This document shows positions 15,751-25,414 of a DNA stretch of 64,000 nt, in pieces. How positions within the stretch are numbered: the first letter of the stretch is position 1; each line of letters begins with the position of its first letter. The notes beneath the pieces were generated by a model. The model was not told the DNA's origin. It saw nothing but the letters and a program-made list of their open reading frames with translations, and did no database searches. The stretch covers positions 1 through 64,000 of the forward strand of contig JBGTEN010000158.1 of the NCBI GenBank assembly GCA_041747755.1, in the 5' to 3' direction. This DNA is from Aurantibrevibacter sp041747755. GTDB taxonomy: Bacteria; Bacteroidota; Bacteroidia; Flavobacteriales; Flavobacteriaceae. The translations under genes and the position numbers were made by a program.

Positions 15751-18189
15751 ATGAAAACCGAGATAAAAGCATTATTTGTCCACTTTTTTGTTTTTGTATT
15801 TTTTGTTTTGGTCGCTTTAGCGTACTTCCACCCTGTACTTCAGGGAAAAGTGATTCTGCAATCGGATATAGTTCAATATACCGGTATGGCCAAAGAGCAA
15901 AATGATTTTCGCAAGAAAACGGGAGAAGAACCCTATTGGACCAATAGTGCCTTTGGGGGTATGCCAACATATCAATTAGGAGCCTATTACCCTCATAACT
16001 ATGTAAAAAAACTAGATTCGGTAATTCGTTTTTTACCGCGTCCTGCAGATTATCTGTTTCTGTACTTTATTGGTTTTTACATCTTACTTTGTTGCCTTAA
16101 AGTTGATTATAAACTTGCCGTAGTCGGTGCACTTGCCTTTGGATTTTCAACCTACATGATTATTATTCTTGGGGTGGGACATAATGCTAAGGCCCACGCC
16201 ATTGGCTATTTACCTCTTCTTTTAGCAGGTATTATCCTTACTTTTCGAAAAAAATATGTATGGGGCTTATTACTCACAGCTATAGCAATGGCCTTGGAAG
16301 TAGGTGCCAATCATTACCAAATGACTTATTATTTTATGTTGCTGGTTTTGATTATTGGAGTAGTACATTTTATAGACACCATTCGGAATAAAAGCTACAA
16401 GCATTTTTTTACTTCAACAGCAATCCTTCTGGTAGCCGTTCTTTTGGGAATAGCTGCCAATGCTACTAGTTTACTTGCCACTCAGGAATATGCAGATTGG
16501 AGTACCAGAGGAAGAACAGAACTAACCTTAAAACCCAATGGCGAACCTAAAAAGAATACCAAAGGTCTTGATAGGAACTATATTACTGAGTATAGTTATG
16601 GCATTACAGAATCGTTAAATTTGTTTGTGCCTCGGTTGTTTGGAGGAGCTAACAATGAGAATTTGGGCGAGGAGTCAAAAACCTATAGCTATTTGGTAGA
16701 GCAAGGTTTACCTCGAAATAAAGCCCTGGAATTTGCAAGCGGATTACCACTATACTGGGGATCTCAACCTATTGTTGCCGCCCCCGCCTACATTGGGGCT
16801 ATTATATTTTTTCTTTTTGTCTTAGGTCTGTTTTTGGTTGATGGAAAGGTAAAATGGTGGCTTTTGGCGGGTACTATCATGGCCTTATTATTGTCTTGGG
16901 GTAAGAATTTCGGACTCCTTACGGATTTTATGATAGATTATTTTCCGCTTTACGATAAATTCCGTGCAGTGTCATCCATTCAGGTTATTCTGGAGCTATG
17001 TATGCCGATTTTGGGAATTTTGTCTCTGGTAGTACTCTTTAAAGAGAATATAACCTCTCAAAAAAAGTTGAATGCCTTAAAAGCAACTTTCGGAATCGTT
17101 TTGGCACTTGTGGTGATTCTATTTTTGGTTAAAGGGTTATTTAATTTTGAAGGGGCAAATGACGATAGATATCGCCAATATTTTGGTGATGAGGTAATGG
17201 GGATGATAGAATTGGATAGAAAGTCCGTTTATAGCAGCGATCTCATTCGGTCGCTGATTTATGTTGTTTTGGCAGCGGCATGCATTTGGTTTTATATAAA
17301 AGGAAAATTGAAACAAACCTTGTTTGCTGTTTTAATAGGTTTGTTTATTGTTTTTGATTTGGTAGGTGTCAATTTAAGGTATGTAAGTGAAGACGATTTT
17401 GTTCCCCAAAGACGTATGACAGAGCCTTTTGCTATTTCAGCTGCAGATCAACAAATTCTAAATGATACAAGTATTTATAGAGTCTATGACCCTGCAGAAG
17501 GAATCAACGGAGCCAGGACCTCTTTTTTTCATCATTCCATAGGTGGGTATCATGCCGCCAAACCGGCAGGAATCCAAGATTTATTTGATTTTCATATTTA
17601 CAAAAACAATATCAGGGTTTTAAATATGCTAAACGTAAAATACGTGCTTCAGGAAGATGAAGAGGGTAAAAGTTACCCGGCTATTAATCCCAATGCCAAT
17701 GGTAATGCCTGGTTTGTTGACAAATTACTTCAGGTGAAGAGTGCAGATGAAGAAATTAGAACCTTGGATAGTTTAGACATTAAAAGCACCGCAGTTGTAA
17801 ATATATCAACCTTTAAAAACCTAAAACGCTTTGATTTTGATAAGGATTCAACTGCTTCTGTGGTATTAACAAATTATACTCCCAATCATCTTAAGTATCA
17901 GTCCAAAAACTCAAATGAGGGGATAATTGTATTTTCAGAAATGTACTACCCTAATGGCTGGAATGCCTATGTGGATGGAACTCTTATTTCACACTTTAAA
18001 GTAAATTATGTACTCAGGGCTTTAAATGTTCCTGCTGGCGAACATACCATTGAATTTAAGTTTGAGCCTAAAGTAGTTGAAATAGGAAGTAGAATTACAC
18101 TAGCCAGTTCTATTGTTCTTGGATTACTTTTTTTAGGAGTTATTGGCTATTCGCTTCGGCAATCTCCGAAAAATGAAGCGGAGGTCTAA
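15751..18189 (+). CDS. YfhO family multi-pass membrane protein (GT-C glycosyltransferase type)
   Basis: This 812-residue protein has about 12-14 membrane helices, a long extracytoplasmic part (about 550-780) and a last helix (about 785-805). YfhO proteins have the GT-C fold and move sugars onto lipid-linked or polymer acceptors outside the membrane; in Firmicutes YfhO glycosylates teichoic acids. The early luminal loop ILQSDIVQYTGM contains the acidic residue expected in the first GT-C loop. The terminal segment NPNGWNAYVDG-like (YYPNGWNAYVDGTLI) is a family hallmark. It overlaps the following glycosyltransferase by 1 base. The acceptor in this organism is unknown. Confidence 0.88.
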   Translation: MKTEIKALFVHFFVFVFFVLVALAYFHPVLQGKVILQSDIVQYTGMAKEQNDFRKKTGEEPYWTNSAFGGMPTYQLGAYYPHNYVKKLDSVIRFLPRPADYLFLYFIGFYILLCCLKVDYKLAVVGALAFGFSTYMIIILGVGHNAKAHAIGYLPLLLAGIILTFRKKYVWGLLLTAIAMALEVGANHYQMTYYFMLLVLIIGVVHFIDTIRNKSYKHFFTSTAILLVAVLLGIAANATSLLATQEYADWSTRGRTELTLKPNGEPKKNTKGLDRNYITEYSYGITESLNLFVPRLFGGANNENLGEESKTYSYLVEQGLPRNKALEFASGLPLYWGSQPIVAAPAYIGAIIFFLFVLGLFLVDGKVKWWLLAGTIMALLLSWGKNFGLLTDFMIDYFPLYDKFRAVSSIQVILELCMPILGILSLVVLFKENITSQKKLNALKATFGIVLALVVILFLVKGLFNFEGANDDRYRQYFGDEVMGMIELDRKSVYSSDLIRSLIYVVLAAACIWFYIKGKLKQTLFAVLIGLFIVFDLVGVNLRYVSEDDFVPQRRMTEPFAISAADQQILNDTSIYRVYDPAEGINGARTSFFHHSIGGYHAAKPAGIQDLFDFHIYKNNIRVLNMLNVKYVLQEDEEGKSYPAINPNANGNAWFVDKLLQVKSADEEIRTLDSLDIKSTAVVNISTFKNLKRFDFDKDSTASVVLTNYTPNHLKYQSKNSNEGIIVFSEMYYPNGWNAYVDGTLISHFKVNYVLRALNVPAGEHTIEFKFEPKVVEIGSRITLASSIVLGLLFLGVIGYSLRQSPKNEAEV

Positions 18190-19469
18190 TGCAAAAGATT
18201 CTCATCATCACGTATTATTGGCCACCTGCGGGCGGACCCGGAGTACAGCGATGGCTAAAGTTTGTAAAATACTTAAGGGATTTTAATATAGAACCTGTAG
18301 TTTATATTCCCGAGAATCCACATTATCCTTTGTTGGATGACTCTCTTACAACAGAAATACCGGAAGGAATAGCTATTTATTCCCGTACGATTTTTGAACC
18401 CTATAAACTGGCGGGTATCTTCTCTAAGAAGAAAACATCTCGCATAAGTTCAGGAATTATTTCGACAAAAAATCAGTCTTTCGTTGAAAAAGTAATGCTT
18501 TGGATTCGAGGAAATTTTTTTATTCCGGATGCCCGTAAATATTGGATAAAACCATCAGTTCGCTATTTGGAAAACATAATAGCAAAAGAGAAAATAACCC
18601 ATATAATCACTACAGGACCTCCTCATAGTGTTCATCTAATTGGCCATGGTTTAAAACAAAAACTCTCCGTAAATTGGATGGCAGATTTTAGGGATCCGTG
18701 GACATCTATTGGCTATCATAACAAACTTAGGCTAAGTCGCGCTTCCCAAAAAGCACACAAACATTTGGAGCACTTGGTGCTTAATAGTGCAGATAAAATT
18801 GTAGTAACCAGTAATCAGACAAAAAAAGAGTTTAAACAAATTACAGCGAGGTCAATAAAGGTTATTACTAATGGATATGATGCCCTCTCCACTAAGAAAA
18901 CCAAATTAGATGAAAAATTTACCATTTCTCATATAGGTTCTTTACTCACCGGCAGAAATCCTAAAAATCTTTGGGCAGTGCTCAAACAGTTGATAGAGGA
19001 ACATCAGGACTTTAGAACTTTTTTTCAGCTCCAGCTAATTGGTATTGTAAGTTTGGATGTGTTAGAAGCCATTAAGGAATTTGGTTTAGAACCCCACTTG
19101 AAGTTAGAGGGGTATCTTTCTCATACCGATGCCCTACATGCCCAAAGAAAATCACAAATACTGTTATTGGTTGAAATTGATGCAGTGGCTACTCAAGGAA
19201 TTATTGCCGGTAAATTGTTTGAATATATGGCGGCGCAAAGGCCAATTTTAGGATTTGGACCCAAAAACTGGGAGGTAGCTGATATAGTAAAAGAAACCAA
19301 TACAGGTGTTGTTTTTGATTATCATGAACAGAACAGATTAAAAAAACTGTTGCTGTTTTGGTTTGAAGAATATCTGCATGGCCGTTTACATGTTACAGCT
19401 ACCGGGATTGCAAAATACAGTAGGAGGGAACTCACAAAAGAATTAGCAAATTACATCGCATGGGAATAA
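18189..19469 (+). CDS. Family 4 glycosyltransferase (GT-B fold)
   Basis: This 426-residue protein opens with ILIITYYWPPAGGPGVQRWLKFVKYL, the start of a GT-B enzyme with the glycine-rich loop for the acceptor domain. The C-terminal domain has LFEYMAAQRPILGFG (about 340-354), where the family has the E-x7-E-like nucleotide-sugar site. No signal peptide or helix bundle is present, so it acts at the inner face of the membrane. It lies between a YfhO membrane glycosyltransferase and a flippase, with 1- and 10-base overlaps, so the three genes should serve one surface glycan pathway. The sugar is unknown. Confidence 0.85.
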   Translation: MQKILIITYYWPPAGGPGVQRWLKFVKYLRDFNIEPVVYIPENPHYPLLDDSLTTEIPEGIAIYSRTIFEPYKLAGIFSKKKTSRISSGIISTKNQSFVEKVMLWIRGNFFIPDARKYWIKPSVRYLENIIAKEKITHIITTGPPHSVHLIGHGLKQKLSVNWMADFRDPWTSIGYHNKLRLSRASQKAHKHLEHLVLNSADKIVVTSNQTKKEFKQITARSIKVITNGYDALSTKKTKLDEKFTISHIGSLLTGRNPKNLWAVLKQLIEEHQDFRTFFQLQLIGIVSLDVLEAIKEFGLEPHLKLEGYLSHTDALHAQRKSQILLLVEIDAVATQGIIAGKLFEYMAAQRPILGFGPKNWEVADIVKETNTGVVFDYHEQNRLKKLLLFWFEEYLHGRLHVTATGIAKYSRRELTKELANYIAWE

Positions 19470-20929
19470 TTCTGAAACAATCGTTGAGCAATACCTTGGT
19501 TACTTATCTGGGTTTTGGCATTGGTGCTGTCAACACCTTGTTTCTTTACACGCGATTTTTAACCCCGGAGTATTATGGCTTGGTGAACGTGATACTGTCT
19601 GTATCTGCGGTTTTAATGCCATTGTTAGCCTTTGGGGTACCAAATACTTTAGTAAAATTCTACAGTAATTTTAAAGAAGTTAATGAATCTGATGGCTTTT
19701 TAACCCTTATGCTCCTCTTGCCGCTATGTTTAATAATTCCGATAGGTGTAATTTCCTTTGCAGCCTATGAGAGCATAGGTAATTTCTTGTCCAAAGAAAA
19801 TTCAATTGTTAAAGGGTATGTCTGGTATATTTTTTTGATTGGAGTAGCAATGGCTTATTTTGAGGTTTTTTATGCCTGGACCAGAATTCAGCTTCGGTCT
19901 GTTTTTGGAAATTTCATGAAAGAAGTGTTTAATAGGATAGGAGTTATGGTGCTCTTGTTTCTTTTACATTTTGAGTTCATTTCCCTCTCTTCTTTTTTAA
20001 AACTTTATGTTGTTCTTTATTTATTACGAATGGTGGTGATGCAGGTATATGCATTTAAGCTCAGAAGACCAAAGTTCAGGTTTCAATTTCCGAAGAACAC
20101 CCCTTCAATTCTGAATTACAGTGCATTAATTATTTTAGGTGGATCTGCGGCTATAATACTTTTAGAGGTAGATAAAGTAATGCTAAATCAATTTATTAAA
20201 ATTGATAACGTAGCCTACTATAGTGTTGCTGTTTTTATTGCCACGGTGATTGCTGTACCCTCGAGATCTATGCATCAGATTACATATCCACTAACAGCAG
20301 AGCTTTTGAATAGAAAGGATTTTGATGGACTAAAACAGCTATATAAAAAAAGTTCTCTAACCCTTTTTATAATTTCCGGATTTATTTTTATTTTGATTAT
20401 TTTAAATCTTGAGGAGCTATATCTGTTGCTTCCGGAGGACTACAGAGGCGGTTTCATAGTTGTTTTCTTAATAGGTTTATCCAGAGTTTATGATGCTTTA
20501 TTAGGAAATAATAATTCTATACTTTATAACTCGGATTATTATAAAGCTCTACTTATGATGGGTGTTTTTCTAGCTGTAATGACCATCCTTTTTAATTTAT
20601 GGCTAATTCCAAAATATGGGATAAATGGTGCTGCTTATGCTAGTTTTGCTGCTTTTTTTATTTATAACACTATTAAATTACTTTTTGTAAAACTAAAATT
20701 TAATCTACTGCCATTTACAAAAGAAACCTGGCAAGTTCTTGCCCTGTTTTTGGGATTTGGGGTTATCTTTTCTTTTATGCATTTCCCTTTTCATCCTATT
20801 GTAAACATTGGATTAAAAAGTCTTATAGTGATTATTCTATTTTTGGTTCTTCTCTTCAAATTAAATTTGTCAGAAGATGTGCAAGGAATTTTCAGTAAGT
20901 TCTTGAAAAATAAAACCCCGAAGCAGTAA
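19460..20929 (+). CDS. Polysaccharide biosynthesis flippase (Wzx/MATE-like)
   Basis: This 489-residue protein has about 14 membrane helices spread over its full length. The N-terminus SLSNTLVTYLGFGIGAVNTLFLYTRFLTPEYYGLVNVILS (key residues GxxxG, FLxPExYGL) is the standard opening of Wzx-type flippases. It would move lipid-linked glycans across the inner membrane. It is the last gene of the glycan operon and its stop codon lies inside the terminator hairpin at 20916-20942. The start overlaps the preceding glycosyltransferase by 10 bases. Confidence 0.87.
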   Translation: MGIILKQSLSNTLVTYLGFGIGAVNTLFLYTRFLTPEYYGLVNVILSVSAVLMPLLAFGVPNTLVKFYSNFKEVNESDGFLTLMLLLPLCLIIPIGVISFAAYESIGNFLSKENSIVKGYVWYIFLIGVAMAYFEVFYAWTRIQLRSVFGNFMKEVFNRIGVMVLLFLLHFEFISLSSFLKLYVVLYLLRMVVMQVYAFKLRRPKFRFQFPKNTPSILNYSALIILGGSAAIILLEVDKVMLNQFIKIDNVAYYSVAVFIATVIAVPSRSMHQITYPLTAELLNRKDFDGLKQLYKKSSLTLFIISGFIFILIILNLEELYLLLPEDYRGGFIVVFLIGLSRVYDALLGNNNSILYNSDYYKALLMMGVFLAVMTILFNLWLIPKYGINGAAYASFAAFFIYNTIKLLFVKLKFNLLPFTKETWQVLALFLGFGVIFSFMHFPFHPIVNIGLKSLIVIILFLVLLFKLNLSEDVQGIFSKFLKNKTPKQ

Positions 20930-20946
20930 ATTCGCTCCGGGGCTTT
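20912..20946. terminator. Bidirectional terminator hairpin overlapping the flippase stop codon
   Basis: Arms CCCCGAAGC (20916-20924) and GCTCCGGGG (20934-20942) form a 9-bp stem with one mismatch. An A-run precedes it and a short T-run follows it, so it can end transcription from both sides (flippase on +, the 20972-22213 gene on -). The TAA stop at 20927-20929 is in the loop. Confidence 0.75.
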
Positions 20947-20971
20947 AACCAACTAACCAACCTAAAAACTA

Positions 20972-22213
20972 TTATTGAGACCTTCTTGTACTGCTGCTTC
21001 TTTGGGATGCAGCAGACGTACCTCTTGTATTACTGGAAGAAACCCTACTTTCAGCTCTGGGGGTAGCACTTCTTGATGAAATTGTGCTACTTCCTTTGGA
21101 TCCTTTAGTAACAGCAGGTCTTTCTGAAACCCTCCGCTGCGGTGCAGAACTATTATTGCGATTATCGCTCCTTACCACGTTCGAGCTACTTCTGTTTGCT
21201 TGAGTACTTTGCGGAGCAGTTACCTGCTGCTTTTTATTTTCAGAACTGCTAACCGAGCTTCTATTATTAACAGGAGCTGTGCTTCTGTTAACATCACTTC
21301 GATTTACTGAGCTGTTTCTTTGCACCGTTGTGGCCGTTCTGTTACTTCCTGTATTGGACAAGCTTGCCCTATTCTTAATAGAAGTATTCGTTCTACCGTT
21401 ATCGCTTCTGGAAACAGTATTTCTGTCAATATTCGATGAACGTCCCGTTGCATTTCTGTTTACAGTACTATTAGTTCTGTAGGCTTCTGTTCTTCTACTG
21501 CTATTTTCTCTTACAGCTACACGATTATCATTTCTATATACACTGGCTCTACGCTGATGTACCCGGTTATCATACCTATGCTCACGACCTATATTAGCAT
21601 AAACTACTCTGCTGTTATTATAGTAAGGAGCATAATAGGTATATCTTACAGGATTATAAAACCTTCTATATGGTCTGTTATATACTAAGCAGAAACCAAG
21701 AGCTGGTCTTACAAAGTAACCATGAAATGGGGCATAGATGTAATTCCTGTTATATATGTTTATAAATCCGCTGTGGTGGCTGTAAAACCCATTGCGATTA
21801 TAGAAAACAACCATTCCACCCAATCTATGAACCCTACCGTTGTTGTAACGAATATCTACATTTCCAATTTGAGTTACACGACCATAAAAATCGTAGTAAA
21901 CAGGAATATTTTCTACTTGGATTACGGCACCATAGTCATCATACTGAACAAAAGGATTGTAATTAAATCCGGAGTTGAATGTTATATTGGTGTTTCTAAA
22001 GTTTACATTGGCATTAACACCACTTACTTGATCTATATAAAAATCGAACTCGCCATCAGGATATACAGAAAAGGTAATTCCATTTTCCACAAAAATAAAG
22101 GAGTTATTATAGCCATAAGCATTGCGTGGTGCAACCTTATCTTCTAACGTAACAGCTGATGCATTTGAGGCACCAAAAATAAGCGCTGTAAAAATGAGTG
22201 CTAAATTTCTCAT
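20972..22213 (-). CDS. Exported protein with a long low-complexity Ser/Arg/Asn tail
   Basis: I place the start at the ATG at 22213, which gives a proper signal peptide (MRNLALIFTALIFGASNASA); the ATG 39 bases upstream would put a charged leader before it. The 413-residue product has an ordered N-terminal half (about 25-210). It is rich in Tyr, Asn and aromatic strands with a repeated pattern YxxNGRV/YDxxGRV, suggesting beta structure. From about residue 215 to the end it is almost only S, R, N, T, V and A, hence disordered and strongly basic. I do not recognise the family. A positively charged tail on an exported protein could bind surface polymers or nucleic acids, which is speculation. Confidence 0.7.
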   Translation of the reverse strand: MRNLALIFTALIFGASNASAVTLEDKVAPRNAYGYNNSFIFVENGITFSVYPDGEFDFYIDQVSGVNANVNFRNTNITFNSGFNYNPFVQYDDYGAVIQVENIPVYYDFYGRVTQIGNVDIRYNNGRVHRLGGMVVFYNRNGFYSHHSGFINIYNRNYIYAPFHGYFVRPALGFCLVYNRPYRRFYNPVRYTYYAPYYNNSRVVYANIGREHRYDNRVHQRRASVYRNDNRVAVRENSSRRTEAYRTNSTVNRNATGRSSNIDRNTVSRSDNGRTNTSIKNRASLSNTGSNRTATTVQRNSSVNRSDVNRSTAPVNNRSSVSSSENKKQQVTAPQSTQANRSSSNVVRSDNRNNSSAPQRRVSERPAVTKGSKGSSTISSRSATPRAESRVSSSNTRGTSAASQRSSSTRRSQ

Positions 22214-22375
22214 GATATAAGGTTTTAAGTTTCTGAAAGCAACTATTTGCATTCAGATTCATATTACCAAACAGCGTGCCAAAAAATATTACATTTTATA
22301 ATAAATTGATAATCAATTATATAAAATTATAAAATGAGCAATTAGTTAGTAAATCGTAAAGAAAAATGTACAATA

Positions 22376-25168
22376 TTACATATGAGAGTAACTTAGTTTT
22401 TCTCTTAGGTAATGAGCGGTGTAGGATGCTTTATTCTTCAATATTTGTTCAGGTGTTCCTTGGACAACTAGCTGTCCCCCATTTTCGCCACCTTCAAGGC
22501 CAAGATCTATAATGTAATCTGCACATTTAATTAAGTCAATATTATGTTCAATGACCACTATGGAATGACCTTTTTCTATCAACGCATCAAAAGCCCTTAG
22601 AAGTTTTTTAATGTCATGAAAGTGAAGCCCTGTGGTTGGTTCGTCAAAAATAAACAAGGCTTTATCCTGCGTACTTCCCTTCACTAGAAAAGATGCCAAT
22701 TTAATGCGTTGGGCTTCTCCACCTGAGAGTGTGGAAGAGGATTGCCCTAAAGTGACATACCCCAGACCAACATCTTGAAGCGGTTTCAACTTACCAACAA
22801 TTTTGTTCTGTTTGTGCACTTCAAAAAAGGACAAAGCATCATCAATGGTCATATTTAGAAGATCATCTATATTTGCCTCTTCAAATTTTACCTCCAGAAT
22901 TTCCTTTTTGAATCGTTTACCATGGCACACATCACAATCCAAATGCACATCAGCCATGAACTGCATTTCTATGGTGATTTCACCTTCACCTTTACATTTT
23001 TCGCATCGCCCACCATCAACGTTAAATGAAAAATGCTTAGTTTGATAGCCTCTGAGCTTGCTGAGTTTTTGACTGGCGTATAGGGTTCGAATATCATCAT
23101 AAGCCTTTATATAGGTAACCGGATTGGATCTGGAAGACCTGCCAATAGGGTTCTGATCTACAAATTCTATATGTTTTACAGATTGGTATTTTCCGCTGAA
23201 TTCCGTGAATTGCCCTATTTTCTCTCCATAGCCCCCAATTTCCTTCAATAACAAGGGATAGAGCAATTTTTTTACCAAGGTTGTTTTACCACTACCGGAA
23301 ACTCCTGTTACTACAGTTAGCACGTTTAGCGGAAAGGTAACATCAATGTTTTTTAGATTGTTTTCTCGAGCCCCTTTTATCTCTATGTAATTCTTGAAAG
23401 CTCTACGCTCTTTGGGTACAGCTATTTCAAGGTTTCCATTTAAGTATCGCGCTGTAAGCGAAGAAGATTTTAATATTTCGGAAAGAGGACCTTGGGCTAC
23501 CACATGGCCTCCTAGGGTACCCGCTTCCGGACCTATGTCTATAACTTCATCAGCGGCCTTCATAATATCCTCATCATGCTCTACAACAATAACGGTATTC
23601 CCCAGATCACGTAAGGATTTAAGAACATTTATTAAATTTTCTGTATCTTTAGGATGCAACCCAATACTAGGCTCATCCAGAATGTACATAGAGCCCACAA
23701 GACTACTACCCAAAGATGTAGCCAAATTAATACGTTGACTCTCTCCACCGGATAAACTATTCGATTTTCTGTTTAAGGTTAAGTAGTTTAATCCAACTTT
23801 ATCTAAAAACCCAAGTCGGCTTTCTATTTCTTTTAGTAATCGCGAGGCAACTTTAGCATCAAAATCTCCCAGAGTTAGCTCTTTAAAGAATGCTATTAGT
23901 TTTGCAATAGGGAGTTCTACAAGATCAGAAATAGATTTCCCGCCAACTTTTACGTAATCGGCATCAGCTCTTAAGCGTCTTCCTTTACAGGAATTACATT
24001 TTGTTTTACCCCTATATCGGGATAGCATAACTCGGTTTTGAATTTTATAGCTTTTTTCCTCGAGCATTTTAAAAAAATCATCAAGACCCATAAAATGGGA
24101 ATTTCCTTCCCAGACCAATTGTTTTTGTTCTGATGTAAGCTGAAACCAGGGTTTATGAATGGGAAAGTCGAATTTATAAGCACTATTCACCAGTTCATCT
24201 CTGTACCATCCCATGCTTTCTCCTCTCCATGGAAAAATGGCATTTTCAAAAACAGATAAGGCTGTATTTGGAATAACAAGATCTTCGTCAATACCAATAA
24301 CATCACCATATCCTTCACATTTTGGGCAAGCACCATAGGGATTGTTAAAACTAAAAAGATGGACGTTTGGTTCAGGAAAAACAATTCCGTCCAACTCAAA
24401 CTTATTGCTAAATACGGTTTGTTTCGCAGTAGCTAAGTCTTCAATAATGCATTGTCCCTTACCTTCAAAAAAAGTGGCGTCAATTGCATTTGCTAGTCTA
24501 TTGTAAAAATCTTCATCATCTCTGGTTATGATTCTATCAACCACTAAAAAGAATGATTTTCCTATATCTTCGTTAACCTCATCTATTCTCAAAATTTCAC
24601 CATTGTATTTGATTCTTGCAAACCCTTGTTTTGAAAGTAGTTGAAGCGATTTAATGGAATTTTTGTCTTCGGCTATTGTAATAGGAGCAAGCAATAATAA
24701 TTTGGATTCTTCTTTATAGGTTTTTACAAAATTTATTACGTCCGATACAGTATGTTTTTGCACCTCTTTTCCTGAAACAGGAGAAAAAGTGTGGCCGATT
24801 CTTGCATATAACAGCTTTAAATAATCATAGATTTCTGTTGTGGTACCAACCGTAGATCGCGGGTTGGTAGAATTAACTTTTTGTTCAATAGCTATTGCAG
24901 GTGATATACCTTTAATATAATCTACCTTTGGTTTGTCTAATTTGCCCAGAAATTGCCTCGCATAAGATGATAAGCTCTCTACATAACGCCTTTGACCTTC
25001 GGCATAAAGGGTATCAAAAGCCAAACTGGATTTTCCGGAACCGGATAACCCTGTAATGACTACCAATTTATTTCTGGGAATAACTACATCTATATTTTTT
25101 AAATTGTGCAGTTTTGCTCCTTTAATTACGATGTTTTCTTTGGTGTTAATTGTGCTTAGTGTAGTCAT
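22376..25168 (-). CDS. uvrA: Excinuclease ABC subunit UvrA
   Basis: This is the 930-residue damage-recognition ATPase of nucleotide excision repair. It has two ABC-type ATPase modules: Walker A GLSGSGKSS (40-48) and GVSGSGKTT (near 628), with signatures LSGGESQR and LSGGEAQR, each with a DEPS/DEPT Walker B. The C-terminal zinc module CEKCKGEGEI...CDVCHGKR is complete. In the first module only the CPKC pair (near 285) is present; the upstream Cys pair found in E. coli is replaced by SNKFELDGIVF, which I recall as usual for flavobacterial UvrA. It is a single gene divergent from the sigma-factor cassette. Confidence 0.96.
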   Translation of the reverse strand: MTTLSTINTKENIVIKGAKLHNLKNIDVVIPRNKLVVITGLSGSGKSSLAFDTLYAEGQRRYVESLSSYARQFLGKLDKPKVDYIKGISPAIAIEQKVNSTNPRSTVGTTTEIYDYLKLLYARIGHTFSPVSGKEVQKHTVSDVINFVKTYKEESKLLLLAPITIAEDKNSIKSLQLLSKQGFARIKYNGEILRIDEVNEDIGKSFFLVVDRIITRDDEDFYNRLANAIDATFFEGKGQCIIEDLATAKQTVFSNKFELDGIVFPEPNVHLFSFNNPYGACPKCEGYGDVIGIDEDLVIPNTALSVFENAIFPWRGESMGWYRDELVNSAYKFDFPIHKPWFQLTSEQKQLVWEGNSHFMGLDDFFKMLEEKSYKIQNRVMLSRYRGKTKCNSCKGRRLRADADYVKVGGKSISDLVELPIAKLIAFFKELTLGDFDAKVASRLLKEIESRLGFLDKVGLNYLTLNRKSNSLSGGESQRINLATSLGSSLVGSMYILDEPSIGLHPKDTENLINVLKSLRDLGNTVIVVEHDEDIMKAADEVIDIGPEAGTLGGHVVAQGPLSEILKSSSLTARYLNGNLEIAVPKERRAFKNYIEIKGARENNLKNIDVTFPLNVLTVVTGVSGSGKTTLVKKLLYPLLLKEIGGYGEKIGQFTEFSGKYQSVKHIEFVDQNPIGRSSRSNPVTYIKAYDDIRTLYASQKLSKLRGYQTKHFSFNVDGGRCEKCKGEGEITIEMQFMADVHLDCDVCHGKRFKKEILEVKFEEANIDDLLNMTIDDALSFFEVHKQNKIVGKLKPLQDVGLGYVTLGQSSSTLSGGEAQRIKLASFLVKGSTQDKALFIFDEPTTGLHFHDIKKLLRAFDALIEKGHSIVVIEHNIDLIKCADYIIDLGLEGGENGGQLVVQGTPEQILKNKASYTAHYLREKLSYSHM

Positions 25169-25265
25169 GAATATTCTTAAAGCTGCAAAGATACATCAGG
25201 AACGTTTTAATAACTACTTTGTGCTCTTTTACATTACATTTTAAGTCATCCACAACTTTGTTTTT

Positions 25266-25294
25266 TTGTTCCGATTATATTTTTACTATATTTG
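25266..25294 (+). promoter_or_regulatory. Promoter of the first sigma-factor cassette
   Basis: TTG (25266-25268), an 18-base spacer and TATATTTG (25287-25294) match the flavobacterial consensus TTG-N17..23-TAnnTTTG. The predicted leader is about 115 bases long and contains the inverted repeat at 25365-25381. Confidence 0.6.
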
Positions 25295-25364
25295 AAGTCT
25301 CATTAAAACATCGAATCGCCTATACAGCAATAATTACTTTTTAAATTAAATTTTTGGTATAAGC

Positions 25365-25381
25365 CCTTTCACCCTGAAAGG
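25365..25381 (+). promoter_or_regulatory. Inverted repeat in the leader of the first sigma-factor gene
   Basis: CCTTTCA-CCC-TGAAAGG is a perfect 7-bp inverted repeat 33 bases before the start codon. It could be an operator or an RNA hairpin near the ribosome site. The second cassette has a different inverted repeat (CCAAAG-TC-CTTTGG, 26508-26521) at a similar place. Confidence 0.4.
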
Positions 25382-25414
25382 TGCCCCTAATTTTAACAAA
25401 AAAAAGTAATTCGT

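Noticed and set aside
21279..22147. Plus-strand open frames inside the low-complexity exported protein gene
   Set aside because: They are shadows of the biased Ser/Arg/Asn codons of the minus-strand gene and match no family.
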